DNA from: Desulfogranum mediterraneum DSM 13871
GTDB lineage: Bacteria > Desulfobacterota > Desulfobulbia > Desulfobulbales > Desulfobulbaceae
Length of the DNA stretch: 64,000 nt
Direction of reading: 5' to 3'
Assembly: GCF_000429965.1 (NCBI RefSeq)
Contig: NZ_KE387007.1
Span: 94,464-158,463 of the forward strand
The first letter of the stretch is position 1; the number at the start of each line of letters is the position of its first letter. Shown here one piece after another: positions 26,457 to 34,572 of the stretch. Below the pieces are notes generated by a model. It was not told the DNA's origin. It ran no database searches and was given only the letters and a program-made list of their open reading frames with translations. The position numbers and the translations under genes are program-made.

Positions 26457-26753
26457 ATGTTTATGCTCAGTAATTTTCTCATGGCCGTGGCCAAACTGGT
26501 CAGCTTTGTCCTCAGCGCCTACATCTGGGTGGTGATCGGTAGGGCGGTGATCTCCTGGGTCAACGCCGATCCCTATAACCCCATTGTCCGTTTTCTGATC
26601 CAGGTCACCGAGCCGCTGCTGGAGAGGATTCGACGGGTTCTGCCTCCCATGGGGGGGCTGGATCTGAGCCCCATGATCCTGATCATGGGGATCATCTTCC
26701 TGCAGAGTTTTCTGGTACCGACCCTGCAGCAGATCGCCATGGCCCTGCAGTAG
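26457..26753 (+). CDS. YggT-family small membrane protein
   Basis: A 98-residue protein with two hydrophobic segments (residues about 10-35 and 70-92) around a conserved RAVISWVNADPYNP and PLLERIRRVLPP core, the YggT signature. Family members are inner-membrane proteins linked to cation homeostasis or division in other bacteria. It is followed 12 bases later by the DUF167 gene, a known neighbour pair. Confidence 0.85.
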   Translation: MFMLSNFLMAVAKLVSFVLSAYIWVVIGRAVISWVNADPYNPIVRFLIQVTEPLLERIRRVLPPMGGLDLSPMILIMGIIFLQSFLVPTLQQIAMALQ

Positions 26754-26765
26754 GGGCGGCAGATC

Positions 26766-27080
26766 GTGGCCGCTTACCCCTGCTGCTCTGCGCAGGCCGA
26801 CGGCGCCGTGCTGCTCCGGCTCTATGTCCAGCCCAGGGCCAGTAAGAATGAGTTTGCAGGGCTCCATAATCAGGCCCTTAAGCTGCGCCTGACCAGTCCG
26901 CCGGTGGATGGCAAGGCCAACAAGGCGGTGCTGGCCTTTCTGGCCAAGGTCTTGGGGGTGAGCAAGTCGTCCCTGGTTATCAAGAGCGGTCAGCAGAGCC
27001 GGACCAAGACCGTGCTGATTGAGGGACGTTCCCTGGAGCAGGTAGAGGCTGCCCTGGCAGCATTACCGGGGCGGCACTGA
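26766..27080 (+). CDS. DUF167/YggU family protein
   Basis: A 104-residue protein starting with GTG at 26766 after GGGGCGG. The signature VQPRASKNEFAG, LRLTSPPVDGKANKAV and IKSGQQSRTKTVLI is the YggU/DUF167 fold. Its function is unknown. It sits immediately after YggT, as in many genomes. Confidence 0.88.
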   Translation: MAAYPCCSAQADGAVLLRLYVQPRASKNEFAGLHNQALKLRLTSPPVDGKANKAVLAFLAKVLGVSKSSLVIKSGQQSRTKTVLIEGRSLEQVEAALAALPGRH

Positions 27081-27263
27081 GGATCGTCCGCGCCGGTTCC
27101 GTTTTTTTGCTTGCCACGGTTGGAGAAGGTTCAGAGCAGGGGGCTCTTTCTTTCACCCCAGCACCACAGTGCAGCATCAGAGCGCAGCACTAGAGCACAG
27201 TAGCAGAGAGGATGTGCAGAGCTGGTGCTGGCTATCCGCAAGAGCAACCATGAGGAGGGTACC

Positions 27264-27965
27264 ATGGCAGACGAGCAGACAGATTTTCTAGTCCTGGCCA
27301 ACTGGAAGGCCAACTTCGCACCCCAGAGGGCCTACCAGTGGTGTGATACCTTTGCCGGCAGCTATCGCCCGCTGCCGGGAGTGGAGGTGGTGATCGCGGT
27401 GCCGGCGCTCTGCATGCTGGAGGTGGCTGCGCGGCTCGGTTCCCTTCCCGGAGTGGCCCTGGCCGCCCAGGGGGTATCTTCCTATCCCCAGGGGAGTTAT
27501 ACCGGTGCCACCCCCGCAGCCTGGCTCAGGGGGCTTGCGCGCTACAGCCTGCTGGGCCATCGGGAACGGCGTCACTATTTCCATGAGACGGTCCAGGATG
27601 TTGCCCGTCAGGTTGCCGAATCCCTGGCAGAGGAAGTGCAGCCCATTGTCTGTGTGGATCAGGAGACGGCCCGGAGTCAGGCGGCGATCTTTGATACGGA
27701 AGATCTTTTGAAAATCCATTGGGCCTATACGCCCCAGGATGCGGAACAGCTCGAGCGGAGCCACAGCGCTCGGGCCATAGAGGAGACGGTGGCCTCCCTG
27801 GGACGGGCTGTCGGCAATCAGCCCATGCTCTATGGCGGTGGCGTGGGGCCGCAAAATGGGGCCCAGCTGGCGTCCTTAGCCGGTATCTCCGGCTTGTTGG
27901 TAGGGCGGGAGTGTTTGGATGCTCAGGCCTTTGTCCAGCTGCTCAACCAGTTGCCTCTGCCCTAA
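27264..27965 (+). CDS. Triosephosphate isomerase-like protein lacking the catalytic Glu
   Basis: A 233-residue TIM-barrel homologue. The ATG at 27264 has GAGGAGG upstream. Retained family marks are ANWKAN (Lys15), GSYTGATPAAW, LGHRERR (His99, Glu101), YGGGVGPQN and GLLVGRECLDAQ. The canonical AYEPVWAIGTG is replaced by AYTPQDAEQ, so the catalytic glutamate is Thr156 and the phosphate-gripping loop 6 is missing. Classical triosephosphate isomerase activity is therefore unlikely. It may be a paralogue with another role. It is not obviously in an operon. Confidence 0.75.
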   Translation: MADEQTDFLVLANWKANFAPQRAYQWCDTFAGSYRPLPGVEVVIAVPALCMLEVAARLGSLPGVALAAQGVSSYPQGSYTGATPAAWLRGLARYSLLGHRERRHYFHETVQDVARQVAESLAEEVQPIVCVDQETARSQAAIFDTEDLLKIHWAYTPQDAEQLERSHSARAIEETVASLGRAVGNQPMLYGGGVGPQNGAQLASLAGISGLLVGRECLDAQAFVQLLNQLPLP

Positions 27966-28160
27966 TGCAGCTCAAGGTAATCTTGAAAGGTTGAAAGTTT
28001 ATCCTCGGAGTATGCACTCTATTCACTCTATTCACACTATGGCTGCGGTACATCTTTCCCCATGCCTTGGGCTTGATCGAAAAAACTCATTCTGTAAAGG
28101 AGCTGCAAGCCGGCTTACCTCCTTTTTCAGCGGTTTTTAGCGCAGCGATAGAGTGGGTTC

Positions 28161-28195
28161 GGTTGCCGGCGAGCATTGCTGCCCGCTCGGCAACC
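28161..28195. repeat. Bulged stem-loop between convergent genes
   Basis: GGTTGCCG-GC-GAGC (28161-28174) pairs with GCTCGGCAACC (to 28195), an 11-base-pair stem with a two-base bulge and a ten-base loop. It sits between the TIM-like gene and hpt. No T tract follows on either strand. It may be a bidirectional transcription end or a small extragenic repeat. Confidence 0.35.
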
Positions 28196-28230
28196 GGTGG
28201 CGCTGTTCTCCCTTGGGCTCAGCCGCACCC

Positions 28231-28749
28231 TCAATCAGCCAGGGAATAGACCTGGGGCAGGTTGCGATGGATCTCGGCGCAGTCCAGCCCGTAGCCGACG
28301 AGATAGCCCTGATCGATGGAAAAACCGCTATAGTCCACCTGCACCTCCACCTCTCGCCGCTCGTGTTTGTTAATCAGGGCACAGATTTTCACCGATTCGG
28401 CCCCCATCTCTGCAAAATGACTGGTCAACCAGGCCAGGGTATGACCGGTATCAATGATATCTTCCACCAAGAGAACATGCTTGCCCTTGAGATCGATTTC
28501 AGAGGGTTTGGAGAGCCGGATGGTTCCCGAGGAGTGGGTGGCGTTGCCATAGCTGGCCACCCGGATGAAATCGATTTCCAGCTCCAGGTCAACGGCTCGG
28601 CAGAGGTCAGCGGTGAAGATAAAGGCGCCGTTAAGCACCCCCAGCATCACCAGCTTTTTGTCACCATAGTCGCTGGTGATCTCCTGACCAAGCTCGGTGA
28701 CCCGTGCTTGAATCTGTTCTTTGCTCAGTACGGTTTTTTTTATTTCCAT
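28231..28749 (-). CDS. hpt: Hypoxanthine phosphoribosyltransferase
   Basis: A 172-residue salvage enzyme turning hypoxanthine and PRPP into IMP. The PRPP loop is VLLVEDIIDTGHT, the flexible-loop SYGNATHSSG is present, and the N-terminal pattern MEIKKTVLSKEQIQARV aligns with family starts. ATG 28776 and TTG 28800 are alternatives. It follows the TPR lipoprotein gene by 10-60 bases depending on the start, so it could be co-transcribed with it. Confidence 0.93.
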   Translation of the reverse strand: MEIKKTVLSKEQIQARVTELGQEITSDYGDKKLVMLGVLNGAFIFTADLCRAVDLELEIDFIRVASYGNATHSSGTIRLSKPSEIDLKGKHVLLVEDIIDTGHTLAWLTSHFAEMGAESVKICALINKHERREVEVQVDYSGFSIDQGYLVGYGLDCAEIHRNLPQVYSLAD

Positions 28750-28809
28750 ATTTGTTGGTGAAGAATCGTATTCCATCAGAGATTTGGCTGAAGCGTGCAA
28801 GGCACGCCC

Positions 28810-31101
28810 CTACAGTTTCCATTCATGCAGGAGTCGTTGGGCTTCGGCTCGTTCAGGGAAGGACTGTTTCTGGGTCAGGGCCTGTTCGAGCTGCTGGATA
28901 GCCTCCTCCTGCTTCCCTTCGCCCTGGAGGGCCAGGGCCAGGTGATAGCGGAGAATGGGGTTGCCCTTGTCCTGTTCAACGGCCTGGCTGAACTCGTTAC
29001 GGGCCAGGCTGAAAGATTTACGTTTATAATGGACCCAACCCAGGGTGTCAATGATGTGGGCATTGTTGGGCTGCTCCTGCTTGGCGATCATGGCCAGGCG
29101 CAGTGCTTCTCCCAGGTCCGGTTCCGGGCTCTCTGCAATCAGCCAGGCAAGGTTGTTGGCAGCCGGGGCAAAGTTGGGGTTGATGGTGAGGATCTTCCGA
29201 TACGACTCCCGGGCCAGTTCCAGCTGGCCGGTCTGTTCATAGATGGTTCCCAGGCCCATGTGGGCGCTAACGGCGTCAGGTTGACGGCTCAGGAGTTCTT
29301 TGTACTCGGCGATGGCCTGCTCGGTTTTCCCCTGCCTGATCAGAATCAGGGCGCTCATGGCATAGGACTGTGGGTTCTCAGGGGCCAGGGCCTGGGCCTT
29401 TCTATAGGCTGCCAAGGCCTCTTCTGGCTGGTTGGAGCTGAGCAAGAGGTTGGCGAACAGAATCTGGAGAGCACCGCTTTCCGGCGCCTTGTCCAGTTGT
29501 TTGCGGGTCATGGTGATCAGGGCTTGCCGGTCGCTGCCTGCCTGCTGGGCCAGCTTGAGGACAAAGCCGAAGGCCTTGGCATTGCCCGGCTGAACGGCAA
29601 GAACCCGTTCAAAGGCATCCCTGGCCTTGTCCGGCTGTTTCAGGCCGAGGTAGGCCAGGCCCAGGCTGCCGAGGATCTCGACATTGTCAGGAACCTTGGT
29701 GTCCAGCTCGCTGAACATCTTTTGGGCATTTTCAAAGTCTTTGGAAAAGAGCACGCTCTTGGCCAGAATCATGGCGGCCTGGAAATTTTTTTGATCAAGC
29801 TTCAGCGCGGTGGCAGCCTCTTTTTTCGCTTCTTCGAAGTTGCCCTCCTGCAGGAAGAGCAGTGCCAGCATGGAGCGGGCCTTGGCGTGGGTCTGATTGC
29901 GACTGATGGTTTCCAGGAGTGCGTTTTTGGCAAGGTCTGTCTGTTTCAGGTTGCTGTGGGCAATGGCCTTTACAAAAAAGGTTTCATCCCATCTGGGATA
30001 GTCGTTGCTCAGCTTATCCGCAATTTCCAGAGCCTCTGCCGGCTTGCCCTCTTTGAGCAGGAATTTCGCCTGGACCAGCTTTGCCCCGCCATTTTTGGGG
30101 TTGGTGGCAAGAATCTCAGCCATGAGCTTCCTGGCCTGTTCAAATTTTCCGCGACTGAAATAAAAATCAGCCAGTTTGGCCTTGATGTTTTCCGGGCTCT
30201 CCGAGGCCGCAATCGCCTCTGTGTACAGCTGTTCTGCCTGGCTGTCTTTTTTCTGTTTGGCGTAGAACTCGGCAACAGATGCCTTTAAGCCGATATCTTT
30301 TGGAGCGATTTCCATGGCCTTGAGGAGATCCTGTTCCGCACCTGCAAGGTCGTTGTTACGGAGGGCAAGGTTGGCCATCTGCAGATAGGGCTGGGGTGAT
30401 TCAGGGAAGGCGGCCGCCATCCGGGTGAGTGTGCTCTTGGCCTTGTCCAGCTGCTTTTGGCTGAGATAGAAGGAGACCAGGGTGATGTAGTTTCCCTGTT
30501 TCTGGTCATTGAGGTCCAGGGCCTTGATAAAGGCTGCCTCAGCAGCAGGAGCTTTTTTGGCAACAGCCAGTACCCTGCCTTTAATGGTGTAGAGCCGATC
30601 TTCCGTCGGTGCCAGGGCAATAGCCTTGTCTATGTTGCTCAAGGCCTGCTCCGGGCTGTTGTCAAGGAGTTCAAGGTTGGCTGCAAGGGCCAGGCCATCA
30701 ATGTTTTCCGGGTCCTGGCCAAGGATTTCCTCAATGAGTCTTCTGGAGTCCTCTTTTTGCTGGCTGAGCAGATAGAACTCTGCGGTTTTTACCTTGGCAT
30801 CAAGGTTGTCGGGATCCAGGGTCGCAGCACGTTGCAGCTCTCCAAAGGCCTGGCGGGGGTCACCGCTCTTGAGGTAGAGCAGGCCGAGCTGGTAGCGCGC
30901 ATCAGCGAACTTGGGATCGATCTGGATGGCATTTCGCAGCTCGATGATGGCTGCCTCGGGCTTGTCCTCATCCAGGTAGATCATTGCCTTTTTAAAGTGG
31001 ACCTCCTTGTCCTTGGCCGGATCTGAACAGCCGGCAGTGAGGGCCAGAAAAGCAATGAGCACAGTGGCTACAAGCGAAAAGGCAAGGTTTTTTAAGCGCA
31101 T
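28810..31101 (-). CDS. prsT: TPR-repeat lipoprotein, PrsT-like, of an exosortase/EPS system
   Basis: A 763-residue protein with a lipoprotein signal (LTAGCSDP, Cys near residue 25) and then uninterrupted TPR repeats over roughly residues 35-755. Each shows the W/L-A-P helix pattern, for example AAIIELRNAIQIDPKFADARY. This fits PrsT, the long TPR lipoprotein found beside exosortase and EPS genes. It is probably outer-membrane anchored, a periplasmic scaffold for polymer export or protein sorting. It is divergent from the EPS operon across about 220 bases. Confidence 0.8.
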   Translation of the reverse strand: MRLKNLAFSLVATVLIAFLALTAGCSDPAKDKEVHFKKAMIYLDEDKPEAAIIELRNAIQIDPKFADARYQLGLLYLKSGDPRQAFGELQRAATLDPDNLDAKVKTAEFYLLSQQKEDSRRLIEEILGQDPENIDGLALAANLELLDNSPEQALSNIDKAIALAPTEDRLYTIKGRVLAVAKKAPAAEAAFIKALDLNDQKQGNYITLVSFYLSQKQLDKAKSTLTRMAAAFPESPQPYLQMANLALRNNDLAGAEQDLLKAMEIAPKDIGLKASVAEFYAKQKKDSQAEQLYTEAIAASESPENIKAKLADFYFSRGKFEQARKLMAEILATNPKNGGAKLVQAKFLLKEGKPAEALEIADKLSNDYPRWDETFFVKAIAHSNLKQTDLAKNALLETISRNQTHAKARSMLALLFLQEGNFEEAKKEAATALKLDQKNFQAAMILAKSVLFSKDFENAQKMFSELDTKVPDNVEILGSLGLAYLGLKQPDKARDAFERVLAVQPGNAKAFGFVLKLAQQAGSDRQALITMTRKQLDKAPESGALQILFANLLLSSNQPEEALAAYRKAQALAPENPQSYAMSALILIRQGKTEQAIAEYKELLSRQPDAVSAHMGLGTIYEQTGQLELARESYRKILTINPNFAPAANNLAWLIAESPEPDLGEALRLAMIAKQEQPNNAHIIDTLGWVHYKRKSFSLARNEFSQAVEQDKGNPILRYHLALALQGEGKQEEAIQQLEQALTQKQSFPERAEAQRLLHEWKL

Positions 31102-31162
31102 GTTCTCCCCATCTCCTTAAGAGTAAAAGAAAAAGTATTGTGATGAATGGTAGCAGACTATG

Positions 31163-31190
31163 GGTCAAAACAAAAGTATGCTTTTTGACC
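31163..31190. promoter_or_regulatory. Inverted GGTCAAAA sites between prsT and the EPS operon
   Basis: GGTCAAAA (31163-31170) and its reverse complement TTTTGACC (31183-31190) are spaced by 12 bases, and GGTCAAA recurs near 31280 beside the EPS promoter. Repeats of this kind are candidate binding sites for a regulator of both divergent units. No sigma-54 (GG-N10-GC) promoter was found here. Confidence 0.4.
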
Positions 31191-31205
31191 TGGAGTTAAA
31201 TGATT

Positions 31206-31223
31206 GCCTCCCCGTAGGGGGGC
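31206..31223 (+). terminator. Short hairpin with T tract in the EPS leader region
   Basis: GCCTCCC and GGGGGGC form about seven base pairs (one G-U) with a CGTA-type loop, followed by TTTTC on the plus strand. It lies upstream of the predicted EPS promoter, so it might end readthrough, or it is part of the control region. Confidence 0.3.
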
Positions 31224-31239
31224 TTTTCAGAGAAAAAAG

Positions 31240-31267
31240 TTGCAATGTGTTTTAGGTTCACTATACA
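31240..31267 (+). promoter_or_regulatory. Sigma-70-type promoter for the EPS operon
   Basis: TTGCAA (31240-31245) and TATACA (31262-31267) are separated by 16 bases. The transcript would start near 31274, about 50 bases before the Wza-like gene. A GGTCAAA element lies close to the start site. Confidence 0.55.
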
Positions 31268-31325
31268 TTTAACTTATTATAGGTCAAATATTTTTGGAGC
31301 AACTTTACTCGAGAATGGAGTGGTG

Positions 31326-32090
31326 ATGAGCAGACAACCTGTAGCGGTACGCACTTGGCTAGTTGTGGTTTGGGCTATGATAAGCCTGTTGGCTCAACCA
31401 TGCTTTGCGGCGGAATCCACCGGAGATGTGCCCGTAGACAGGGCGATGAAGGAGCAACTCCGCAAGGAGATCATGGGTGATGCCGTTCCGCTGAAGGTGG
31501 ACGAGGAGTATGTCATCGGTTATCGAGATATCCTTTTTGTCTCCATCTATGGCGAAGGCTCCATGTCCGTTGGGGTGAGCGGAGGCAAGGCCGATTCCGC
31601 ATCGCTTGGGGGAACAACTGCCACTGCAGGATCCGTAATCCGCGGTCGAGGTACCGGATCGGAGGTCCGCATGGACGGCAGGGTTTCGCTCAAGCATATT
31701 GGCGATGTCTATGTGGTTGGGATGACCCTGACCCAACTTGCCGATTATTTGAAAAAGCTCTACAGCTCCATCTATGAAAGCCCCAGTGTGACCACCACCC
31801 TGATCCAGAGCAACAGCAGGCAGTATACGATCATGGGCCAGATTCTCAAGCCCGGACTTTATCACCTGGATTACCCCCTGACCATTGTCAAGGCCGTTGC
31901 CCAGGCGGGTGGTTTCAGCGAGTGGGCAAATTCAGAGGTCACGCTTATCCGCCAGGGCAGTGCCTACCGAGGGAAGGGGGATGAGGCCAAAGGCCGCACC
32001 TTTGATTTTGACTATGATGACTTTCTCAAGGGTAAAGACTTGCAGAAAAATCTCCAGGTTCAGCCAGCAGATGTGATTATCGTGCATTGA
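31326..32090 (+). CDS. Wza-like polysaccharide export protein (SLBB/poly_export)
   Basis: A 254-residue protein with a signal peptide (cleavage near PCFA-AESTG, about residue 30). The poly_export strand pattern (VIGYRDILFVSIYGEGSM) is followed by an SLBB-like domain with YTIMGQILKPGLYHL. It is short compared with full Wza, as in exosortase-associated export proteins. It would form the outer-membrane or periplasmic part of EPS export. ATG 31326 has GGAG upstream. It is the first gene after the promoter. Confidence 0.75.
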   Translation: MSRQPVAVRTWLVVVWAMISLLAQPCFAAESTGDVPVDRAMKEQLRKEIMGDAVPLKVDEEYVIGYRDILFVSIYGEGSMSVGVSGGKADSASLGGTTATAGSVIRGRGTGSEVRMDGRVSLKHIGDVYVVGMTLTQLADYLKKLYSSIYESPSVTTTLIQSNSRQYTIMGQILKPGLYHLDYPLTIVKAVAQAGGFSEWANSEVTLIRQGSAYRGKGDEAKGRTFDFDYDDFLKGKDLQKNLQVQPADVIIVH

Positions 32091-32150
32091 GCATGGCTGC
32101 AAGATGAGGTTTTGGCCAAGCCTATATATTTATCCGGATTGAGCTGCGTG

Positions 32151-32987
32151 ATGACCCTATCGATACCCAACTACCTCACCATTGATGTGGAAGACTATTT
32201 TCAGGTCGCTGCCTTTGAGCGGGTGATTCGGGAAGATGCCTGGCCTCAGTTTGAATCCAGGGTGGAGGCCAATACCCACAGGGTCCTGGAGTTGCTCGCC
32301 GATCACCAGGTGCGGGGAACCTTTTTTGTGGTGGGCTGGACAGCCGAGCGCTACCCTGCCCTGATTAGGCATATTGCCGACCAGGGCCATGAGATCGCCT
32401 GTCACAGCTATCGGCACCAGAAGGTCTACACCCTGACTCCGGAGGCGTTTCGTCAGGACACCCAGCGGGCGAAAACGGTCCTGGAAGATATAAGCGGTAA
32501 ACCGGTTGTCGGCTATCGGGCTCCCACCTACTCCATCACGGCCCGCTCCCTATGGGCCCTGGATATCCTTGAGGAGCTGGGTTTTCAATGGGATTCGTCT
32601 ATCTTCCCCATTATCCATGACAACTATGGCATACCCGATGCCCCGCGCTTTGAGTATCCCTTGCCTGGTCATAATCTCATGGAATACCCGATATCTACGG
32701 CCCTGTTTTTCGGGCGCAAGATTCCGGTTGCCGGTGGTGGCTATTTTCGGATTTTTCCCTATTGGTTCAGCCGGATGGCTTTAGGGCGCATCAATAGCCA
32801 GGAAAAGAAACCATTTATTTTTTATCTCCATCCCTGGGAGTTTGACCCCCAGCAGCCGCGGATAGCCAGGGCCGGCTGGAAGTCACGCTTTCGTCATTAT
32901 CTTAATCTTGACAAGACAGAGGGCAGGTTTGAGCGCCTGTTGAGCACATTCCGGTTTCGGCCCATTTCGGCGCATTATTGCGCCTGA
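32151..32987 (+). CDS. Polysaccharide deacetylase, exosortase-associated type
   Basis: About 278 residues of the NodB family. The metal triad is visible: TIDVEDYF, HEIACHSYRHQK and RAPTYSI. A C-terminal DUF3473-like tail (FIFYLHPWEF) supports the exosortase-associated subfamily. It probably removes N-acetyl groups from the exported polymer. ATG 32151 is preferred, though a TTG at 32112 would add 13 residues. No signal peptide is evident, so it may act in the cytoplasm or be exported by other means. Confidence 0.85.
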   Translation: MTLSIPNYLTIDVEDYFQVAAFERVIREDAWPQFESRVEANTHRVLELLADHQVRGTFFVVGWTAERYPALIRHIADQGHEIACHSYRHQKVYTLTPEAFRQDTQRAKTVLEDISGKPVVGYRAPTYSITARSLWALDILEELGFQWDSSIFPIIHDNYGIPDAPRFEYPLPGHNLMEYPISTALFFGRKIPVAGGGYFRIFPYWFSRMALGRINSQEKKPFIFYLHPWEFDPQQPRIARAGWKSRFRHYLNLDKTEGRFERLLSTFRFRPISAHYCA

Positions 32988-33035
32988 GGTTGCAATAGCA
33001 TCCAGAATTCTTTAACGTCAGGGTAGAATGCCATC

Positions 33036-33875
33036 GTGATTACTGCAAACAGGGGTACCAATATTGTCGGCCTGAGTGCTGTCTTCTTCCTGGCCGCATT
33101 CGCTTATCATGATACGCTTTTCTGGATGTACGATCGCTACACAGGTGCGGATTCCTATTACTCCCACGGTTTCCTGGTGCCCCTTGTGGCCCTCTTCTTT
33201 GTCTATCAGCAAAAAGCTCGACTGCTTCAGATGGAGCAAAGAGGCTGTGTTGCCGGCCTCTATCTCCTCATCTTTGCCCTGCTGCTTCATCTCCTGGGCA
33301 CGGTTCTCTATATCTTTGCGATCTCCGGTTTTTCTCTCTTTCTGTTGCTGACAGGTCTGTGCCTCTTTCTTTTTGGCCTGCAGGTCTCCAGGTTGCTCTG
33401 GTTTCCGCTCGTCTTTCTGATCTTCATGGTTCCTCTGCCCATGGCCATGATCAACCTGGTCTCTTTCCCGCTGAAGGTTTTTGCCGCTAAAGCAGGGGTG
33501 TGGGTGGTGGGTGCGCTGGGGGTCCCTGTGTATGGGGAAGGGTTTAATATTTTTATCCCGGCGGGACAGCTCCTGGTCGGCAATCCCTGTTCAGGTCTGC
33601 GCTCACTCATTGCCTTCTTAGCTCTTGGGGCGGTCTTTGCTCACCTGGCACCCTTGGGAGTCGGCAGGAAATGGCTGCTCTTTTTTCTGACCATCCCTGT
33701 TGCCCTGTTTTCCAATGTGGTCCGGGTGCCCCTGCTTATTCTTGCCTCCCACTACTGGGGTCTGGAGGCTGCCGGACCCGATACCCTGATTCATACCGGG
33801 TCCGGCATGTTGGTCTTTATAGTCGGTTTCCTCCTGTTGATGGGCGCTGCCAAGGTCTTGGAATGGAAAACCTGA
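33036..33875 (+). CDS. Exosortase (membrane transpeptidase)
   Basis: A 279-residue multi-pass membrane protein with about seven to eight hydrophobic segments. The catalytic triad of exosortases is visible: NPCSGLRS (Cys185), NVVRVPL (Arg230) and IHTGSGMLVF (His253), with the conserved DSYYSHGFLVPL early motif. Exosortases sort proteins that carry a C-terminal signal (PEP-CTERM-like). EpsI is a separate gene with a 13-base overlap instead of the fusion common in XrtA, so the subtype is left open. The start is GTG at 33036. Confidence 0.88.
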   Translation: MITANRGTNIVGLSAVFFLAAFAYHDTLFWMYDRYTGADSYYSHGFLVPLVALFFVYQQKARLLQMEQRGCVAGLYLLIFALLLHLLGTVLYIFAISGFSLFLLLTGLCLFLFGLQVSRLLWFPLVFLIFMVPLPMAMINLVSFPLKVFAAKAGVWVVGALGVPVYGEGFNIFIPAGQLLVGNPCSGLRSLIAFLALGAVFAHLAPLGVGRKWLLFFLTIPVALFSNVVRVPLLILASHYWGLEAAGPDTLIHTGSGMLVFIVGFLLLMGAAKVLEWKT

Positions 33876-34513
33876 AACTACGTTACCTGATAGTCGTTCT
33901 CCTTATGGCCCTGACCGTTGCCGTGGTGCAGGGGGTGCAGTATGTCCCCTCTCAGGATATGAGTGGAGGTCTCAGTGATCTGGAGGCCATTCCCATGAGC
34001 ATCGATGACGAGTGGTATGGCCGGGACTTTCCCCTGGAAGAGCAGGTCTATGATATCCTGGAGACCCGCTCTATTATTCATCGCTCCTATAGTCGGCCTG
34101 ACGGGGAACGTATCTTTCTCTCCATCGTTCACTACTCGGATACCAAGGTGGATTTTCATACGCCGGAGGCCTGCCTGGGGGGCAGAGGACTCAAAACGGA
34201 AAAAACCGAGAAAACCATCAGCTTTCCCGCAGGCGGTCGGCAGGTAGTCCTTGGGGTTGCCGAGATCATGACCCGGATGGAGGCCGGGGGAACCCTGACC
34301 TACTATTTTTATAAATCAGGGGATTTCATAGGGAGCAGCTACATCTTTATGCGCCTGAGCATTGCAGCCAACAAGCTGTTTCGCAATGATACCAGGGGGT
34401 CCCTGATCAGGGTCTCCACCTCTATTACCCCCGCAGGCGGTAAGGCAGAGGCAGAGTTGCTGTTGCGAGGTTTTTTGCGGGATTTTTATCCCTATGTCCT
34501 GGGGGTGCTGTAA
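33863..34513 (+). CDS. epsI: EpsI-like exosortase-associated protein (DUF3485)
   Basis: A 216-residue protein with an N-terminal membrane segment (YLIVVLLMALTVAVVQ) and a domain with HTPEACLGGRG and YYFYKSGDFIG, characteristic of EpsI. In exosortase loci it is either fused to or adjacent to the exosortase and thought to help polymer export or processing. It overlaps the exosortase gene by 13 bases and is probably co-translated. Confidence 0.85.
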   Translation: MENLKLRYLIVVLLMALTVAVVQGVQYVPSQDMSGGLSDLEAIPMSIDDEWYGRDFPLEEQVYDILETRSIIHRSYSRPDGERIFLSIVHYSDTKVDFHTPEACLGGRGLKTEKTEKTISFPAGGRQVVLGVAEIMTRMEAGGTLTYYFYKSGDFIGSSYIFMRLSIAANKLFRNDTRGSLIRVSTSITPAGGKAEAELLLRGFLRDFYPYVLGVL

Positions 34514-34572
34514 CGAGTCCCTCGGAGAGGATGGGGGCAGATGGTGTTCGCTGATCCTTGGAAAGGAGGACC

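Noticed and set aside
28014..28035. Short tandem repeat of CACTCTATT
   Set aside because: Only two units, not conserved in context and no CRISPR-like spacing.
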